From: an uncultured Oscillospiraceae bacterium
Lineage (GTDB): Bacteria; Bacillota; Clostridia; Oscillospirales; Oscillospiraceae
Direction of reading: 5' to 3'
Length of the DNA stretch: 64,000 nt
Assembly: GCA_947632175.1 (NCBI GenBank)
Contig: CANROC010000001.1
Location: forward strand, 247,288 to 311,287
The notes beneath the pieces were generated by a model. It did no database searches, was not told the origin of the DNA, and worked only from the letters and a program-made list of their open reading frames with translations. Made by a program: the position numbers and the translations under genes. Every line of letters begins with the position of its first letter. The first letter of the stretch is position 1. Below, piece by piece: positions 28,149-37,333 of the stretch.

Positions 28149-29316
28149 TCAGCCTGTCCTCCCACAGGGGCGACATGGAGCGCAGGCGCTCGACGATGGG
28201 CGGGAGCTTCTCGATGATATAGTCGATGTCCTCGTCCGTGGTGGTGTCGGTGATGGACAGACGCAGGGACCCGTGGGCCACCTCGTGGGGCAGGCCGATG
28301 GCCAGGAGCACGTGGCTGGGGTCCAGGCTCACGGAGGAGCAGGCCGAGCCGGAGCTGGCGCAGATGCCCTCGTGGTCCAGGCTCAACACCAGGCTCTCGC
28401 CCTCGATGCACTCGAAGACGAAGCTGGCGATGCCGGGAAGGCGGTTCACCGGGTCGCCGGTCAGGCGGCTGTAGGGGATGTCCTTGAAGGCCTCGATGAG
28501 CCGGTCGCGCATTTTCGCCACCCGCGGCATGGTCTCCGGGAGCTTCGCGACAGCCTCCTCCAGCGCCGCGGCCATGCCCACGATTTCCGGGACGTTCTCG
28601 GTGCCGGAGCGCTGGTTGCGCTCCTGCCCGCCGCCGTGGAGAAGCTGGGGCACCCGCACGCCCTTCCGGATATACATAGCCCCCACGCCCTTGGGGCCGT
28701 GGAACTTGTGGCCGGAGATGCTGAGCAGGTCGATGTTCATGGCCTTCACGTCGATGGGGATGTGGCCGGCGGCCTGGACGGCGTCGGTGTGGAAGAGGAC
28801 GCCGTGCTCATGGCAGATGCGGCCGATCTCGGCGACCGGCAGGATGGTGCCGATCTCGTTGTTGGCCATCATGACGCTGACGAGGATGGTGTCCGGCCGG
28901 ATGGCGGCCTCCAGCTCGGCAAGGTCGATGCCGCCGAGAGCGTCGGCCTTGAGGTAGGTGACCTCATAGCCCTTCTTCTTGAGCCAGTCCAGCGTGTGGG
29001 TAATGGCGTGGTGCTCGATGGAGCTGGTGATGATGTGCTTGCCCTTCGCGGCCTTGGCCTCTGCGATGCCCTTGAGCGCCCAGTTATCGGACTCCGTGCC
29101 GCAGCCGGTGAAGTAGATCTCGTTAGGCTCGGCGTTGAGGCACCTTGCCACCTTGGCGCGGGCCTCGTCCAGTCCCCGGTGGGCGTTGCGGCCCACGGAG
29201 TAGAGGGAGGAGGGGTTGCCGTAGTTGTCCTGGAGGTACGGGAGCATGGCCTTGACGCAGGTGTCGCTGACCGCGGTGGTAGCCGCGTTGTCGGCGTAAA
29301 CAAATCGGTCTGACAT
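28135..29316 (-). CDS. nifS: Cysteine desulfurase NifS/IscS
   Basis: The 393-residue PLP enzyme takes sulfur from cysteine to build Fe-S clusters. It shows the PLP lysine in [17 protein letters not shown] (about residue 200), the N-terminal [11 protein letters not shown] and the active-site Cys loop ASSGSACSS (about residue 325). It heads a nifS-nadA-nifU operon; linking the desulfurase and scaffold to the Fe-S enzyme NadA suggests dedicated maturation, as known for nifS near nad genes in Bacillus. Confidence 0.96.
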   Translation of the reverse strand: MSDRFVYADNAATTAVSDTCVKAMLPYLQDNYGNPSSLYSVGRNAHRGLDEARAKVARCLNAEPNEIYFTGCGTESDNWALKGIAEAKAAKGKHIITSSIEHHAITHTLDWLKKKGYEVTYLKADALGGIDLAELEAAIRPDTILVSVMMANNEIGTILPVAEIGRICHEHGVLFHTDAVQAAGHIPIDVKAMNIDLLSISGHKFHGPKGVGAMYIRKGVRVPQLLHGGGQERNQRSGTENVPEIVGMAAALEEAVAKLPETMPRVAKMRDRLIEAFKDIPYSRLTGDPVNRLPGIASFVFECIEGESLVLSLDHEGICASSGSACSSVSLDPSHVLLAIGLPHEVAHGSLRLSITDTTTDEDIDYIIEKLPPIVERLRSMSPLWEDRLNGKF

Positions 29317-29358
29317 TTTTTCATTCGCCTCGGTTCAAAATTGGGTTAGCCAACGATA

Positions 29359-29387
29359 ATTCTATACCCCGGCGATGGGTTTGTCAA
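29359..29387 (-). promoter_or_regulatory. Promoter of nifS-nadA-nifU
   Basis: On the minus strand TTGACA and TAGAAT are 17 bases apart, about 40 bases before nifS. The -10 region is followed by TTGGCTAACCCAA, an imperfect dyad that could be an operator. Confidence 0.7.
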
Positions 29388-29457
29388 GTTCTCCGGGCCG
29401 CGGATATCAAGAAATCTTCTTTGCGGGAGGACTTTTGCTTATCTTGTATCTTCCGTC

Positions 29458-29486
29458 TTGTTTTTTTATGCACAATATGATAAAAT
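29458..29486 (+). promoter_or_regulatory. Promoter of rex
   Basis: TTGTTT and TAAAAT are 17 bases apart and about 35 bases ahead of the rex start. Confidence 0.6.
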
Positions 29487-29521
29487 GATTTCAACTGTAT
29501 GCTGCGGGAGGCGTTTGGGCT

Positions 29522-30181
29522 ATGAAATACAGGATCTCGGCCAACGTCATCAGAAGACTGCCACGGTATCTGCGGCGTCTGACGGGCATGGAACGGGCCG
29601 GCGAGGAGCGCACCTCCTCCCGGGACCTGAGCGCCGCCATGGGCCTGACGGCCTCCCAGATCCGCCAGGACCTCAACTGCTTCGGCGGCTTCGGCCAGCA
29701 GGGCTACGGCTATCGCGTCCGGGACCTGCGGGAGGGCATCGCCGCCGTTCTCGGCATCGGCGAGACGCTGCGGGCCGTGGTGGTGGGCGTAGGCAACCTG
29801 GGCCGGGCGCTTTTGGCCAACTTCCGCTTCGACGAATGCGGCGTGGAGGTGACGGCGGCCTTTGACGCGGACCCGACCCTCATCGGCCGGCGCGTCTCGG
29901 AGGTGCCGATCCTGGAATCCGACGCCCTGGAGGGCTACCTCCGGGAAAACCCGGTGGACGTGGTCGTCCTCACCCTCCCCCGCAAATTCGTGAAGGACGT
30001 CTCGGAGCTTGCCGCCCGCAGCGGCGTGCGGGGGATCTGGAATTTCACCGGGATCGACATCGACGCCGACCTTGGCGATCTGATCGTAGAAAATGTACAC
30101 CTGTCCGACAGCCTCCTGACGCTGGGCTACTACCTGCGCGGGCAAATGTCGGAAAACGCGTCCCACAAGGAGGAACCATGA
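29522..30181 (+). CDS. rex: Redox-sensing repressor Rex
   Basis: The 219-residue repressor senses the NADH/NAD ratio. It has an N-terminal winged helix (VIRRLPRYLRRL, SRDLSAAMGLTASQIRQDL, GGFGQQGYGYRV) and a Rossmann domain with VVGVGNLGRALLANF. GGGAGG precedes the ATG. The stop overlaps the next start (ATGA). Targets are probably fermentation and energy genes elsewhere; no clear Rex operator was seen nearby. Confidence 0.96.
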   Translation: MKYRISANVIRRLPRYLRRLTGMERAGEERTSSRDLSAAMGLTASQIRQDLNCFGGFGQQGYGYRVRDLREGIAAVLGIGETLRAVVVGVGNLGRALLANFRFDECGVEVTAAFDADPTLIGRRVSEVPILESDALEGYLRENPVDVVVLTLPRKFVKDVSELAARSGVRGIWNFTGIDIDADLGDLIVENVHLSDSLLTLGYYLRGQMSENASHKEEP

Positions 30182-31344
30182 AAAAGCTTATCGCAGCGGC
30201 CCTCACCCTCACGCTTCTGACGGCCCTCACCGGCGCCGTCGCCGGCGACGCCGGCACAGCCGCCGACCCGCTGGTCACCAAGGAGTACGCCGACAACGAG
30301 TATACCCAGGCCCTGCTCTCCCGGGGCGAGGAGACCGTGGACACCGCCCTGGACGCCCTCTACGACAAGGCGGACGCCATCGCCACCGGCGAGGGGGCCC
30401 TCACCTACACCTCCGGCCGGGAGGCCTTCGCCGGCACGGGGACCGTGACGCTGGGCCTGGGCGGGAGCTTCATCCTCACCGAAGGCACGGCCACCGTGGC
30501 CTATGAGGCCGGCGAGGTCATCGACACCTCCACCGGCCAGGTCCTCCCCTCCGGCTCCGCCCTTTTGCCCCTCACCCGCTACTTCGTCACCGAGGACACG
30601 AAAGCCCTCTTCCGGACCGGCGCCGATACCGCCTACGTCCTGGACGGCCCCTACGCCCTGGAGGGCCTGGCCCAGCCGCAGTACGCCCTCTACGAGGACG
30701 TGCGGGGGAGCGAGTGGTTCGCGGAGGTCTCCCGGTTCAGCCATGACATGCAGCTCTTCCAGGACTGGGACGCCCCCCTCTACCGCCCCCTGGATTCCGC
30801 CACCCGGGCGGAGATGATCTACGCCCTGTGGGTCACCGCCGGCCGTCCGGAGACGGAGGCCCTCACGCCCTTCACCGACCTTACGGAGGACTGGTACATC
30901 CCCGCCGTCAACTGGGCCTATGAGCACAACATCACCAACGGCGACGGCGCGGCGGACCTCTTCAAGCCCCAGGGATCCCTCAGCCGCGAGCAGATCGTCA
31001 CCATGCTCCACCGCTGGAGCGGCGACATGGGCCTGGACGTCTCCGGCCGCGGCGACCTCACCGTCTTCCCCGACTACGAGTCCGTCCAGGACTGGGCCGT
31101 GGAGAGCGTCAGCTGGGCCTCCTTCTCCGGCCTGATCTACGGCTTTGAGGACCGGACCTTCCGCCCCGACACCGACATCGCCCGCGCCGAGGCCGCCACC
31201 ATCCTCCAGCGCTACATCCCCCTGGCCGGCAGCGTCCTCACCGGCGAGCCGGACCCCGACCCCGACTCCGACCCCGCCGGCGAAACGGAGCAGCTCCCCG
31301 GCGGGACCCCCGCCGAGCAGACTCCCCCGCCCCCCGCCGACTGA
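30178..31344 (+). CDS. SLH-domain surface protein
   Basis: The 388-residue protein has a signal peptide (MKKLIAAALTLTLLTALTGA), a region of unknown fold (about 30-165), then S-layer homology repeats (FSHDMQLFQDWDAPLYRPLDSATRAEM, FTDLTEDWYIPAVNWAYEHNITNG, VQDWAVESVSWASFSGLIYG) and a Pro/Asp/Glu tail. SLH domains bind pyruvylated wall polymers. The start overlaps the rex stop and AAGGAGG lies inside the end of rex, so the two genes are co-translated, an unusual pairing. Confidence 0.9.
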   Translation: MKKLIAAALTLTLLTALTGAVAGDAGTAADPLVTKEYADNEYTQALLSRGEETVDTALDALYDKADAIATGEGALTYTSGREAFAGTGTVTLGLGGSFILTEGTATVAYEAGEVIDTSTGQVLPSGSALLPLTRYFVTEDTKALFRTGADTAYVLDGPYALEGLAQPQYALYEDVRGSEWFAEVSRFSHDMQLFQDWDAPLYRPLDSATRAEMIYALWVTAGRPETEALTPFTDLTEDWYIPAVNWAYEHNITNGDGAADLFKPQGSLSREQIVTMLHRWSGDMGLDVSGRGDLTVFPDYESVQDWAVESVSWASFSGLIYGFEDRTFRPDTDIARAEAATILQRYIPLAGSVLTGEPDPDPDSDPAGETEQLPGGTPAEQTPPPPAD

Positions 31345-31356
31345 CCCTCTCCCCCG

Positions 31357-31414
31357 AATATGCGTATTATACCACAAAAACATCATTTTGTCAAGTATTT
31401 TTAAGTAAAAATGC
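31357..31414 (-). promoter_or_regulatory. Promoter fragment of the dispersed hairpin element, copy 5
   Basis: On the minus strand AAATACTTGACAAA and GTGGTATAATACGCATAT match the 5' end of the copies at 14171 and 62272 (TTGACA and TATAAT, 17-base spacer), but the match ends right after the presumed start site. It reads towards the 3' end of the SLH gene. It is a truncated copy with no hairpins. Confidence 0.65.
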
Positions 31415-31493
31415 TTGCGAAATTTAATCCCCCTGGGGGAGGCGGCGCACAGCGCCGGAAGGGTCGTCCCCGCCGCGCGGCCAAATCAAAAAT

Positions 31494-31524
31494 AAGCCCC
31501 CTCCCAAAGAAAGGGAGGGGGCTT
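31494..31524 (-). terminator. Terminator after AI-2E permease gene
   Basis: AAGCCCCCTCCC and GGGAGGGGGCTT pair around AAAGAAA just after the permease stop. The T-tract is weak. Confidence 0.6.
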
Positions 31525-31536
31525 CACCGTATCCGC

Positions 31537-32889
31537 TTAATCTTTCCTGTCAGGTTCCTGCCCGCTGTCAGGCTCTTTCTCGCCCTCGGTCTTCTGCTCG
31601 GGCTCCCGCTCCTGGGCGGGGTCCGCCTGCGCGGGGCCCGCGGGGGCGGGGCGGCGGCGGAACTCGTAGGTCTCCGGGTCCACGGAGGTCATGTCGCGGT
31701 AGAGGTCGGTGTCCTCCGGGAGGCCCTTGCGCCGAAGCCGCCGGTTGTTGAGGCGTCGGATGATGTTGTAGAGGATGGTGGTAAGGGGCACGCCCACCAC
31801 CATGCCCAGGATGCCGAAGAGGCCCCCGAAGAAGAGGATAGCGAACATGATCCAGAAGCCCGAAAGGCCGGAGTGGGAGGAGTGGATGCGGGGCTTGAGG
31901 ATCTGGCCGTCGATCTGCTGGAGGACCACGGTGAACACCAGGAAGATCAGGGCCTGGGTGGGATTCTCCAGCAAAATGAGGAGCGCCGACGGGATGGCGC
32001 CGATGAAGGGGCCAAAGACGGGGATGAGGTTGGTCACCGCGATGATGACGGTAACCAGACCGCTGTACGGCATCCCCATGATGACCATGAAGAGGTAGTT
32101 CAGGATGCCCACGATCAGCGAGTCGATGATCGTCCCCATGATGTAGTTGCCGAAGGCGTCGTTGATGAAGTCCATCTCCGCCATCAGGACGTTGGCCGCC
32201 CGGGGCCGCAGGAGGCTGTAAGTCAGCTTCTTCACCTGGGCGCAGAAAGTCTCCTTGTTGTACATGAGGTAGACGGAGATGACGAGGCCCACGAAGAAGT
32301 CGAAGAGCGTCATCACCACGGAGATGACCCCGTCGGTGATGCTGCCCAAGATGGTGGAGAGCTTATTGAGGACGTTGTCCTTCAGCCAGTTCACCACGCT
32401 GTCGGAGATGGTGGTCAGCCACTTGGCGGCCACAGGCTCCAGCTCCCGGCCGTCGAAGATGTTCTCCACCCAGGACATGGCCACGTTGAAGTAGTTCGAG
32501 GAGTTGTCCACGATCTTCATGACGCTGTTATAAAGCTCCGGCAGGACGATGACGAGAAGCCCCGCGATGAGCCCCAGCGCCAGGAGGATGGTCAAGGTGA
32601 TGGACACGGCCCTGGCCAGCTTCCGGCCCAAGGCCTTTTTCTTTTTGCACAGCCTGTCGAAGAGCTTCAAAAAGATGTTGTTCTCCAGGACCACCATGAT
32701 CTTGTTGAGCAGGTACGCGATGAGGAAGCCGTAGATCACCGGCATCAGGGCGTCCACGATGAGGCCCGCGATCCGGCGGATGCCGGCCCAGCTGTTGAGC
32801 ATCCAGAAAAACGCGATGCTGGCCACCACCACGCAAAAGGCGGTGACGCCCCAGTACAGGTATTTCTTATCCCATTTAAAATTCTTCAT
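31537..32889 (-). CDS. AI-2E family transporter
   Basis: The 450-residue protein has eight or so transmembrane helices, including LIPVFGPFIGAIPSALLILL and QQIDGQILKPRIHSSHSGLSGFW, the conserved C-terminal segment of the AI-2E/PerM family. The family moves small organic or ionic solutes; the substrate is not readable. A C-terminal 60-residue tail is rich in E, P, Q and D. Its start overlaps the end of rqcP, placing it in the spoVB-mazG-hup-rqcP run. Confidence 0.88.
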   Translation of the reverse strand: MKNFKWDKKYLYWGVTAFCVVVASIAFFWMLNSWAGIRRIAGLIVDALMPVIYGFLIAYLLNKIMVVLENNIFLKLFDRLCKKKKALGRKLARAVSITLTILLALGLIAGLLVIVLPELYNSVMKIVDNSSNYFNVAMSWVENIFDGRELEPVAAKWLTTISDSVVNWLKDNVLNKLSTILGSITDGVISVVMTLFDFFVGLVISVYLMYNKETFCAQVKKLTYSLLRPRAANVLMAEMDFINDAFGNYIMGTIIDSLIVGILNYLFMVIMGMPYSGLVTVIIAVTNLIPVFGPFIGAIPSALLILLENPTQALIFLVFTVVLQQIDGQILKPRIHSSHSGLSGFWIMFAILFFGGLFGILGMVVGVPLTTILYNIIRRLNNRRLRRKGLPEDTDLYRDMTSVDPETYEFRRRPAPAGPAQADPAQEREPEQKTEGEKEPDSGQEPDRKD

Positions 32890-33128
32890 ACGATCTCCCT
32901 GTACATGGACGCGGCGTCGTCCTTCCGCACCGTCTCCTGGACGGACAGGACCTCCACCCGCACCTTCTTGGCCCCGAAGGACAGCTCGATGACGTCCCCC
33001 GGCTTTACCTCTTTGGAGGGCTTTGCCACGGCGCCGTTGACGGTGATCCGGCCGCCGTCCGCGGCCTGGGCCGCCACGGTGCGCCGCTTGATGAGGCGGG
33101 ACACCTTGAGATATTTGTCAAGTCTCAT
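32886..33128 (-). CDS. rqcP: S4-domain RNA-binding protein RqcP (YabO)
   Basis: The 80-residue protein is nearly all S4 domain: MRLDKYLKVSRLIKRRTVA, GRITVNGAVAKPSKEVKPGD and IELSFG. RqcP binds 50S subunits with peptidyl-tRNA and supports alanine-tailing by RqcH. It is encoded between hup and the AI-2E permease gene, matching the mazG-yabO order of other Firmicutes; yabP and yabQ, which usually follow, are absent here. Confidence 0.92.
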   Translation of the reverse strand: MRLDKYLKVSRLIKRRTVAAQAADGGRITVNGAVAKPSKEVKPGDVIELSFGAKKVRVEVLSVQETVRKDDAASMYREIV

Positions 33129-33169
33129 AACCTTGTTACCGGACGTATGCCCGGCCCCCTTAACGCCAA

Positions 33170-33192
33170 AGGCCCCGGTCTCCGGGGCCTTG
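33170..33192. terminator. Hairpin between hup and rqcP
   Basis: AAGGCCCCGG and CCGGGGCCTT pair perfectly around three bases. It lies right after the hup stop and could partly terminate transcription or set the high hup level relative to rqcP. Confidence 0.65.
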
Positions 33193-33210
33193 TGTGAATC
33201 TGCGCGAAGC

Positions 33211-33486
33211 TTACTCAGCGATGGCGTCCTTGAGGGCCTTGCCGGCCTTGAACTGGGGAACGCGGGTAGCGGGGATGCGGATCTCCGCGCCGGACACGGG
33301 GTTGCGGCCGATGCGGGCGGCGCGCTCCTTGGCCTCGAAAGCGCCGAAGCCGATGATGGTGACCTTGTCGCCGGCCTTCATGGTCTCGATGATGGTGTCG
33401 ATGACGGCGTTGACGGCCTTGTCGGAGTCCTTCTTGGAAAGTCCGGTCTTCTCCGCGACGGCGTTGATGAGTTCGGTCTTGTTCAT
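33211..33486 (-). CDS. hup: HU family DNA-binding protein
   Basis: The 91-residue protein is a standard [44 protein letters not shown] and [20 protein letters not shown]. It bends and compacts DNA. AGGAGG precedes the ATG. It lies between mazG and rqcP, an arrangement also seen in other Clostridia. Confidence 0.97.
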   Translation of the reverse strand: MNKTELINAVAEKTGLSKKDSDKAVNAVIDTIIETMKAGDKVTIIGFGAFEAKERAARIGRNPVSGAEIRIPATRVPQFKAGKALKDAIAE

Positions 33487-33559
33487 GTTCTGATTTCCTC
33501 CTGAATTTCCCCGCTGAGCGGGAATGTTTTTTATATCTTAAAGGGAAGCTCCCTTTAAA

Positions 33560-34348
33560 TCAGAGTTTTTTGGCGCGCTCCCAGAGCTCGTCCATCTGCG
33601 CCGCGGTCAGCTCCTCCAGATAAGTGCCGGCTTGCGCGGCCTCGGCCTCCATCCGGGCGAACCGGGCGATGAACTTGTCCGTGGCGTCGCGCAGGACCGT
33701 CTCCGGGTCCAGCTTCAAAAGACGCGCGGCGTTGACGCAGGAGAACATGAGGTCCCCCAGCTCCTCCGACACATCGCCGTCGGCACGGAGGGCGTCCCGG
33801 AGCTCCCGGGTCTCCTCCCCTATTTTATCCAAAGCGCCGGCGGGACAGTCCCAGTCATAGCCGGCCTTGGCCGCTTTTTTCTGGACCTTCTCCGCCCGCC
33901 ACAGGGCCGGCAGGCTCTTGGCCACGCTCTCCATGGCGCTGGTGACGGTGGCCTGGTGCTTCTCCACACGCTTGATCTTGTCCCAGTTCTCCAGGACCTG
34001 GCCGGCGTCCGCCACCTGGACGGTGCCGAAGACGTGGGGGTGGCGCAAAATGAGCTTTTTGCAGACCCCGTCCGCCACGGCGTCCAGATCGTAATGTCCC
34101 GCGTCCTCCTCGATGGAGGCGTGGAACACCACCTGCAGGAGCACGTCCCCCAGCTCCTCCCTGAGGTGCTCGGGACTACCCTCGTCGATGGCCTCCACCA
34201 CCTCGTAGACCTCCTCGATGAACTCCCGGCGGATGGACTCGTGGGTCTGCTCCCTGTCCCAGGGACAGCCCCCCTCGCCCCGGAGGATTCGGACGATGTG
34301 CCGGAGGTCGGAAACGTCATAGCGGCTTTTGTACACAAAATCTATCAT
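33560..34348 (-). CDS. mazG: Nucleoside triphosphate pyrophosphohydrolase MazG
   Basis: The 262-residue enzyme hydrolyses NTPs to NMPs and is thought to clean the nucleotide pool. It has two MazG repeats: GCPWDREQTHESIRREFIEE with EELGDVLLQVVFHA, and a second with SEELGDLMFSCVNAARLL. The N-terminal methylase-like domain present in Bacillus YabN is missing, so this is the short form. The start MIDFVYKSRYD lies upstream of the conserved core by about 20 residues. Confidence 0.94.
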   Translation of the reverse strand: MIDFVYKSRYDVSDLRHIVRILRGEGGCPWDREQTHESIRREFIEEVYEVVEAIDEGSPEHLREELGDVLLQVVFHASIEEDAGHYDLDAVADGVCKKLILRHPHVFGTVQVADAGQVLENWDKIKRVEKHQATVTSAMESVAKSLPALWRAEKVQKKAAKAGYDWDCPAGALDKIGEETRELRDALRADGDVSEELGDLMFSCVNAARLLKLDPETVLRDATDKFIARFARMEAEAAQAGTYLEELTAAQMDELWERAKKL

Positions 34349-34393
34349 ATTTTTTCCTCGACTGCAAGTGAAAAATGAATAAATCCTGAGGTT

Positions 34394-36019
34394 TCACAGG
34401 ATTTTCAGCAATTTTGCCAGTTTCTCCCCCTTGGGAAGGAGCAAAATGTCCTCCTTTGTCAAAGCCCGGAGGAGAACGACGAGCACGGCGTATACGCAGA
34501 CGGATACGAGGATGGTGACCGCCAGGCACACGGCGCCCCCCAGCCTCCCCCCGCCCAGCAGCGGCAGGAGCCGGCGCTCGCACAGCCCCTGGACGCCCCA
34601 AGCCGCCGCGCCCATGAGCGCCGCGCACAGCAGGGGCCGGACGGTGACCCTCAAAAACCGGGGCCGCTCCGGGCTCGTCACGGCGATGAAGATGAAGTTG
34701 AGGAGCGCGATGGTCACGTAGCAGGCCAGGGTCCCCACCGGCGCGCCGGAGATGTTGATCTTAGGGTTGCCCACCAGGACGTAGTTGATGCCGATCTTCA
34801 AAAGTCCCCCCACAGGCAGGGCCGCCAGGGCCAGCTTTTCGTGGCCCGTGGCCTGGAGGATGCTGTTGGAGATGAGGTAGGCGCAGACAAAGTAGCTGGC
34901 GATGCCCAGCATGGAGAGAAGCGCCGGCCCGTGCTCGTTGGAGCCGGGGAACACCACCTCAAAGATGGGCCTTGCCAGGATGAGGAGCCCCACCGCCGCC
35001 GGCATGGCCAGCAGATTCGTGACCCGGAGGCTCGATTCCACCGTGGCCTTGGCGCCCTTGTAGTCCCGGGCGGCCATGGCCGCCGCCACCACGGGCACCA
35101 CCGCCACGCCGATGGGGGAGATGAAGGCGTTGGGCACGGAGAAGAAGGTCAGGCCCTTGGAGTAGACGCCGTAGAGGACGTCCACCATCTGCTCGCTCAT
35201 ACCCGCCCCGGTGCCGAGACGCCAGCGCACAAGGCTGGAGTCCACCAGCGTGATGATGTTGAGCACCGAGGAGGAGAGCATGATGGGCACGCTGACCCAG
35301 ACGATCTTTTTAAGCGTCTCCCGGCGGCTCATGGGCTCGTCGAGAGTGACGGGCTTGGGCTCCCGGCGGAGGGCCCGCCGGCGCATGACGGCCAACAGGG
35401 GCACGTCCAGCCCGAGGCCGATGGTGATGCCCGCGATAGCCCCGGCGGCGATGATGTGGACGCCGTACCCCTGGCTCTTGAGGTACCAGGCGATGGCGAT
35501 GCCGAAAATGAGCTTGCAGAGGACCTCCATGATCTGGCTGACCGCCGTGGGGACCATGTCGCTGCGGCCCTGGGACCAGCCCCGGAGGGGCGAGAGCACG
35601 CAGGCGAAGAACACCGCCGGCGCCAGCACCCACACGCCCAGATAGACCTTGGGGTCGCTCATGAACTCCGCCATGTCCCGTCCGAAGAGGAGCATCACGG
35701 CCATGCCCGCAAGGCCCACCAGGGTAAAGGTCCACAGGCCCACGGAGTAATAGCGGCCTGCCTGGCGGGGCCGGTCCTGGGCCCGGGCCTCGGAGATGAG
35801 CCGGGAGATGGCCACCGGCACCCCGGCGGTGGAGAGGGTCAAAATCAGCGTGTAGATGTTGTACATCACGTTGAAGTGACCGGACCCCTCGTCGCCCAGG
35901 AGGTTGAAGAGGGGGATCTTATAAATGGCGCCGATCACCTTGGTGAGGGCCACCGTGGCGGTGAGCACCGCCGCGCCGGTGAGATAGCTGGCTTTCTTTT
36001 CGGGCTCCGACAATTCCAT
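34394..36019 (-). CDS. spoVB: SpoVB/MATE-like polysaccharide flippase
   Basis: The 541-residue protein has about 14 transmembrane segments and opens with SYLTGAAVLTATVALTKVIGAIYKIPL, the typical SpoVB/MurJ-like start, followed by VMYNIYTLILTLSTAGVPVAISRL. Such MOP-superfamily flippases move lipid-linked wall precursors; SpoVB acts in cortex formation. It heads the mazG-hup-rqcP run, the same neighbourhood as Bacillus spoVB (yabM). The ATG at MELSEPEKK is preferred though its ribosome binding site is close. Confidence 0.88.
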   Translation of the reverse strand: MELSEPEKKASYLTGAAVLTATVALTKVIGAIYKIPLFNLLGDEGSGHFNVMYNIYTLILTLSTAGVPVAISRLISEARAQDRPRQAGRYYSVGLWTFTLVGLAGMAVMLLFGRDMAEFMSDPKVYLGVWVLAPAVFFACVLSPLRGWSQGRSDMVPTAVSQIMEVLCKLIFGIAIAWYLKSQGYGVHIIAAGAIAGITIGLGLDVPLLAVMRRRALRREPKPVTLDEPMSRRETLKKIVWVSVPIMLSSSVLNIITLVDSSLVRWRLGTGAGMSEQMVDVLYGVYSKGLTFFSVPNAFISPIGVAVVPVVAAAMAARDYKGAKATVESSLRVTNLLAMPAAVGLLILARPIFEVVFPGSNEHGPALLSMLGIASYFVCAYLISNSILQATGHEKLALAALPVGGLLKIGINYVLVGNPKINISGAPVGTLACYVTIALLNFIFIAVTSPERPRFLRVTVRPLLCAALMGAAAWGVQGLCERRLLPLLGGGRLGGAVCLAVTILVSVCVYAVLVVLLRALTKEDILLLPKGEKLAKLLKIL

Positions 36020-36214
36020 CGTCCTTCCGTGACACCGGGCCGCGCCCGGGCAAAAGTAGGCAGGACACCGCCCGCCCCCTAACACATATATTCAGGGCAT
36101 GGACACTTTACACCAAACGCGGAAAAAAATCAAGGGATTTCCATTCAATTCCTGATTATGCGCTTATGTCACCTGATAAAACCCGCTTGTGGTGTGCCTT
36201 GTTTGCATAACACC

Positions 36215-36223
36215 TGTGGAAAA
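36215..36223. other. DnaA-box-like 9-mer near primosome genes
   Basis: TGTGGAAAA differs by one base from a DnaA box (TGTGGATAA), and GTGGAAAATGTG follows closely. This lies in the 330-base gap between the flippase and the dnaD-dnaI operon, which otherwise holds AT-rich sequence and the terminator at 36240. Confidence 0.25.
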
Positions 36224-36239
36224 CTCAGTGGAAAATGTG

Positions 36240-36266
36240 TAAAACCCCTTGTTTTTCGGGGCTTTT
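36240..36266 (-). terminator. Terminator of dnaD-dnaI operon
   Basis: On the minus strand AAAAGCCCC and GGGGTTTT pair around an eight- to nine-base loop ending in a T-run. It lies about 85 bases after the dnaI stop. Confidence 0.7.
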
Positions 36267-36349
36267 ACCGTCTACCGCCGGGAAAGGCCATCCAAAATCC
36301 CCCACATCCTCCCCCGTTCCGGCCCGGTTTTTTGTAAACTAAGGAGCCC

Positions 36350-37333
36350 CTAGACTCTCCCCCTGAGGTCCGTCCCGGCGAAGCGGAGGAGGTGAAATTC
36401 TCCCGTGAGGCGGCTCATGATGGGGGCGGAATACCGCTCCCCCAGGTCCCGGAGGGTGAGGTTGGAGCTGATGACCGTCTTCCTCCCGGCGGCCAGGCGC
36501 GTGTTCAAGAGGGTATAGAGGGCGCTGACGGTGAAGGGCGAGATAAACTCCGTGCCCAGGTCGTCCAGGATCAAGAGATCGCACCCCTCCATCCGCCGGA
36601 TATCCCGCCGCGCCTCCTCCTGGTCCCCCCGGCCGAACTTCTCCGCCTCGTACTTGCTAAAAGCCGCCCCGGCGGTCTCGTAGACCACGGACCAGCCCCG
36701 CTCGGACACCACCTTGGCGATGCAGGTGGAGAGAAAGGTCTTCCCGAGGCCCGTCCCCCCCTGCATGAAGACGTTCAGGGAGTTTTTGGAAAAGTTCCTG
36801 GCGTACTCGCTGCAAAAATCATACACCGCCGCCATGACGCTCCTGGGGGACGCGCCGGTGGCGGGGTCGGGCCTGTCGTCGTAGAGGTTCAGGTCGAAGC
36901 TGTCGAAGGTCTGCTCCCCCAGCTTCAGAAGCTGCGAGAGGTCCCGCCGCTGCTCCTCCCTGTAGAGCTCCATGAGGCAGGAGCACAGCTCCGTGCCGTT
37001 GTAGCCCGTGTCCCGGCACTTGGGGCAGACGTACTTCTCGTCCAGATAGTCCACCGGCAGGCCCAGCCGCACCAGCTCCATGGCCCGCTCCTCCTGGAGC
37101 CCTAAATTGGCCTCCCGCACGGCGTTCAGCGCCTCCACCGGGTCCGTGCCCTGGGAAAAGGCGGCGGTCACCGCGCCCGCCACGCCCTCCCGGAGCTCCC
37201 GGTCGATGCGCTGGATCCGCGGGCACCGGCGGTAGACCTCCTCCCGGCGGCGGGCGTTGGCCCGCTCGTTCTGTTCGCGCCGGCGGTCCAGCGCCTCCTT
37301 GGCGCGGCGTAAAAGCATCCCGTCCAGGCTCAT
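36350..37333 (-). CDS. dnaI: Helicase loader ATPase DnaC/DnaI
   Basis: The 327-residue AAA+ protein loads the replicative helicase. An N-terminal region carries a zinc cluster (YVCPKCRDTGYNGTELCSC, residues about 105-125), then the ATPase with Walker A GGTGLGKT, Walker B LLILDDLGTE and sensor RLTGEFHLL. Its start overlaps the stop of the DnaD-domain gene, so both are made from one operon. Confidence 0.93.
   Translation of the reverse strand: MSLDGMLLRRAKEALDRRREQNERANARRREEVYRRCPRIQRIDRELREGVAGAVTAAFSQGTDPVEALNAVREANLGLQEERAMELVRLGLPVDYLDEKYVCPKCRDTGYNGTELCSCLMELYREEQRRDLSQLLKLGEQTFDSFDLNLYDDRPDPATGASPRSVMAAVYDFCSEYARNFSKNSLNVFMQGGTGLGKTFLSTCIAKVVSERGWSVVYETAGAAFSKYEAEKFGRGDQEEARRDIRRMEGCDLLILDDLGTEFISPFTVSALYTLLNTRLAAGRKTVISSNLTLRDLGERYSAPIMSRLTGEFHLLRFAGTDLRGRV

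Noticed and set aside
36086..36349. Replication origin near the primosome genes
   Set aside because: There is one near-match to a DnaA box and a partial second; dnaA, dnaN and clustered boxes are absent.
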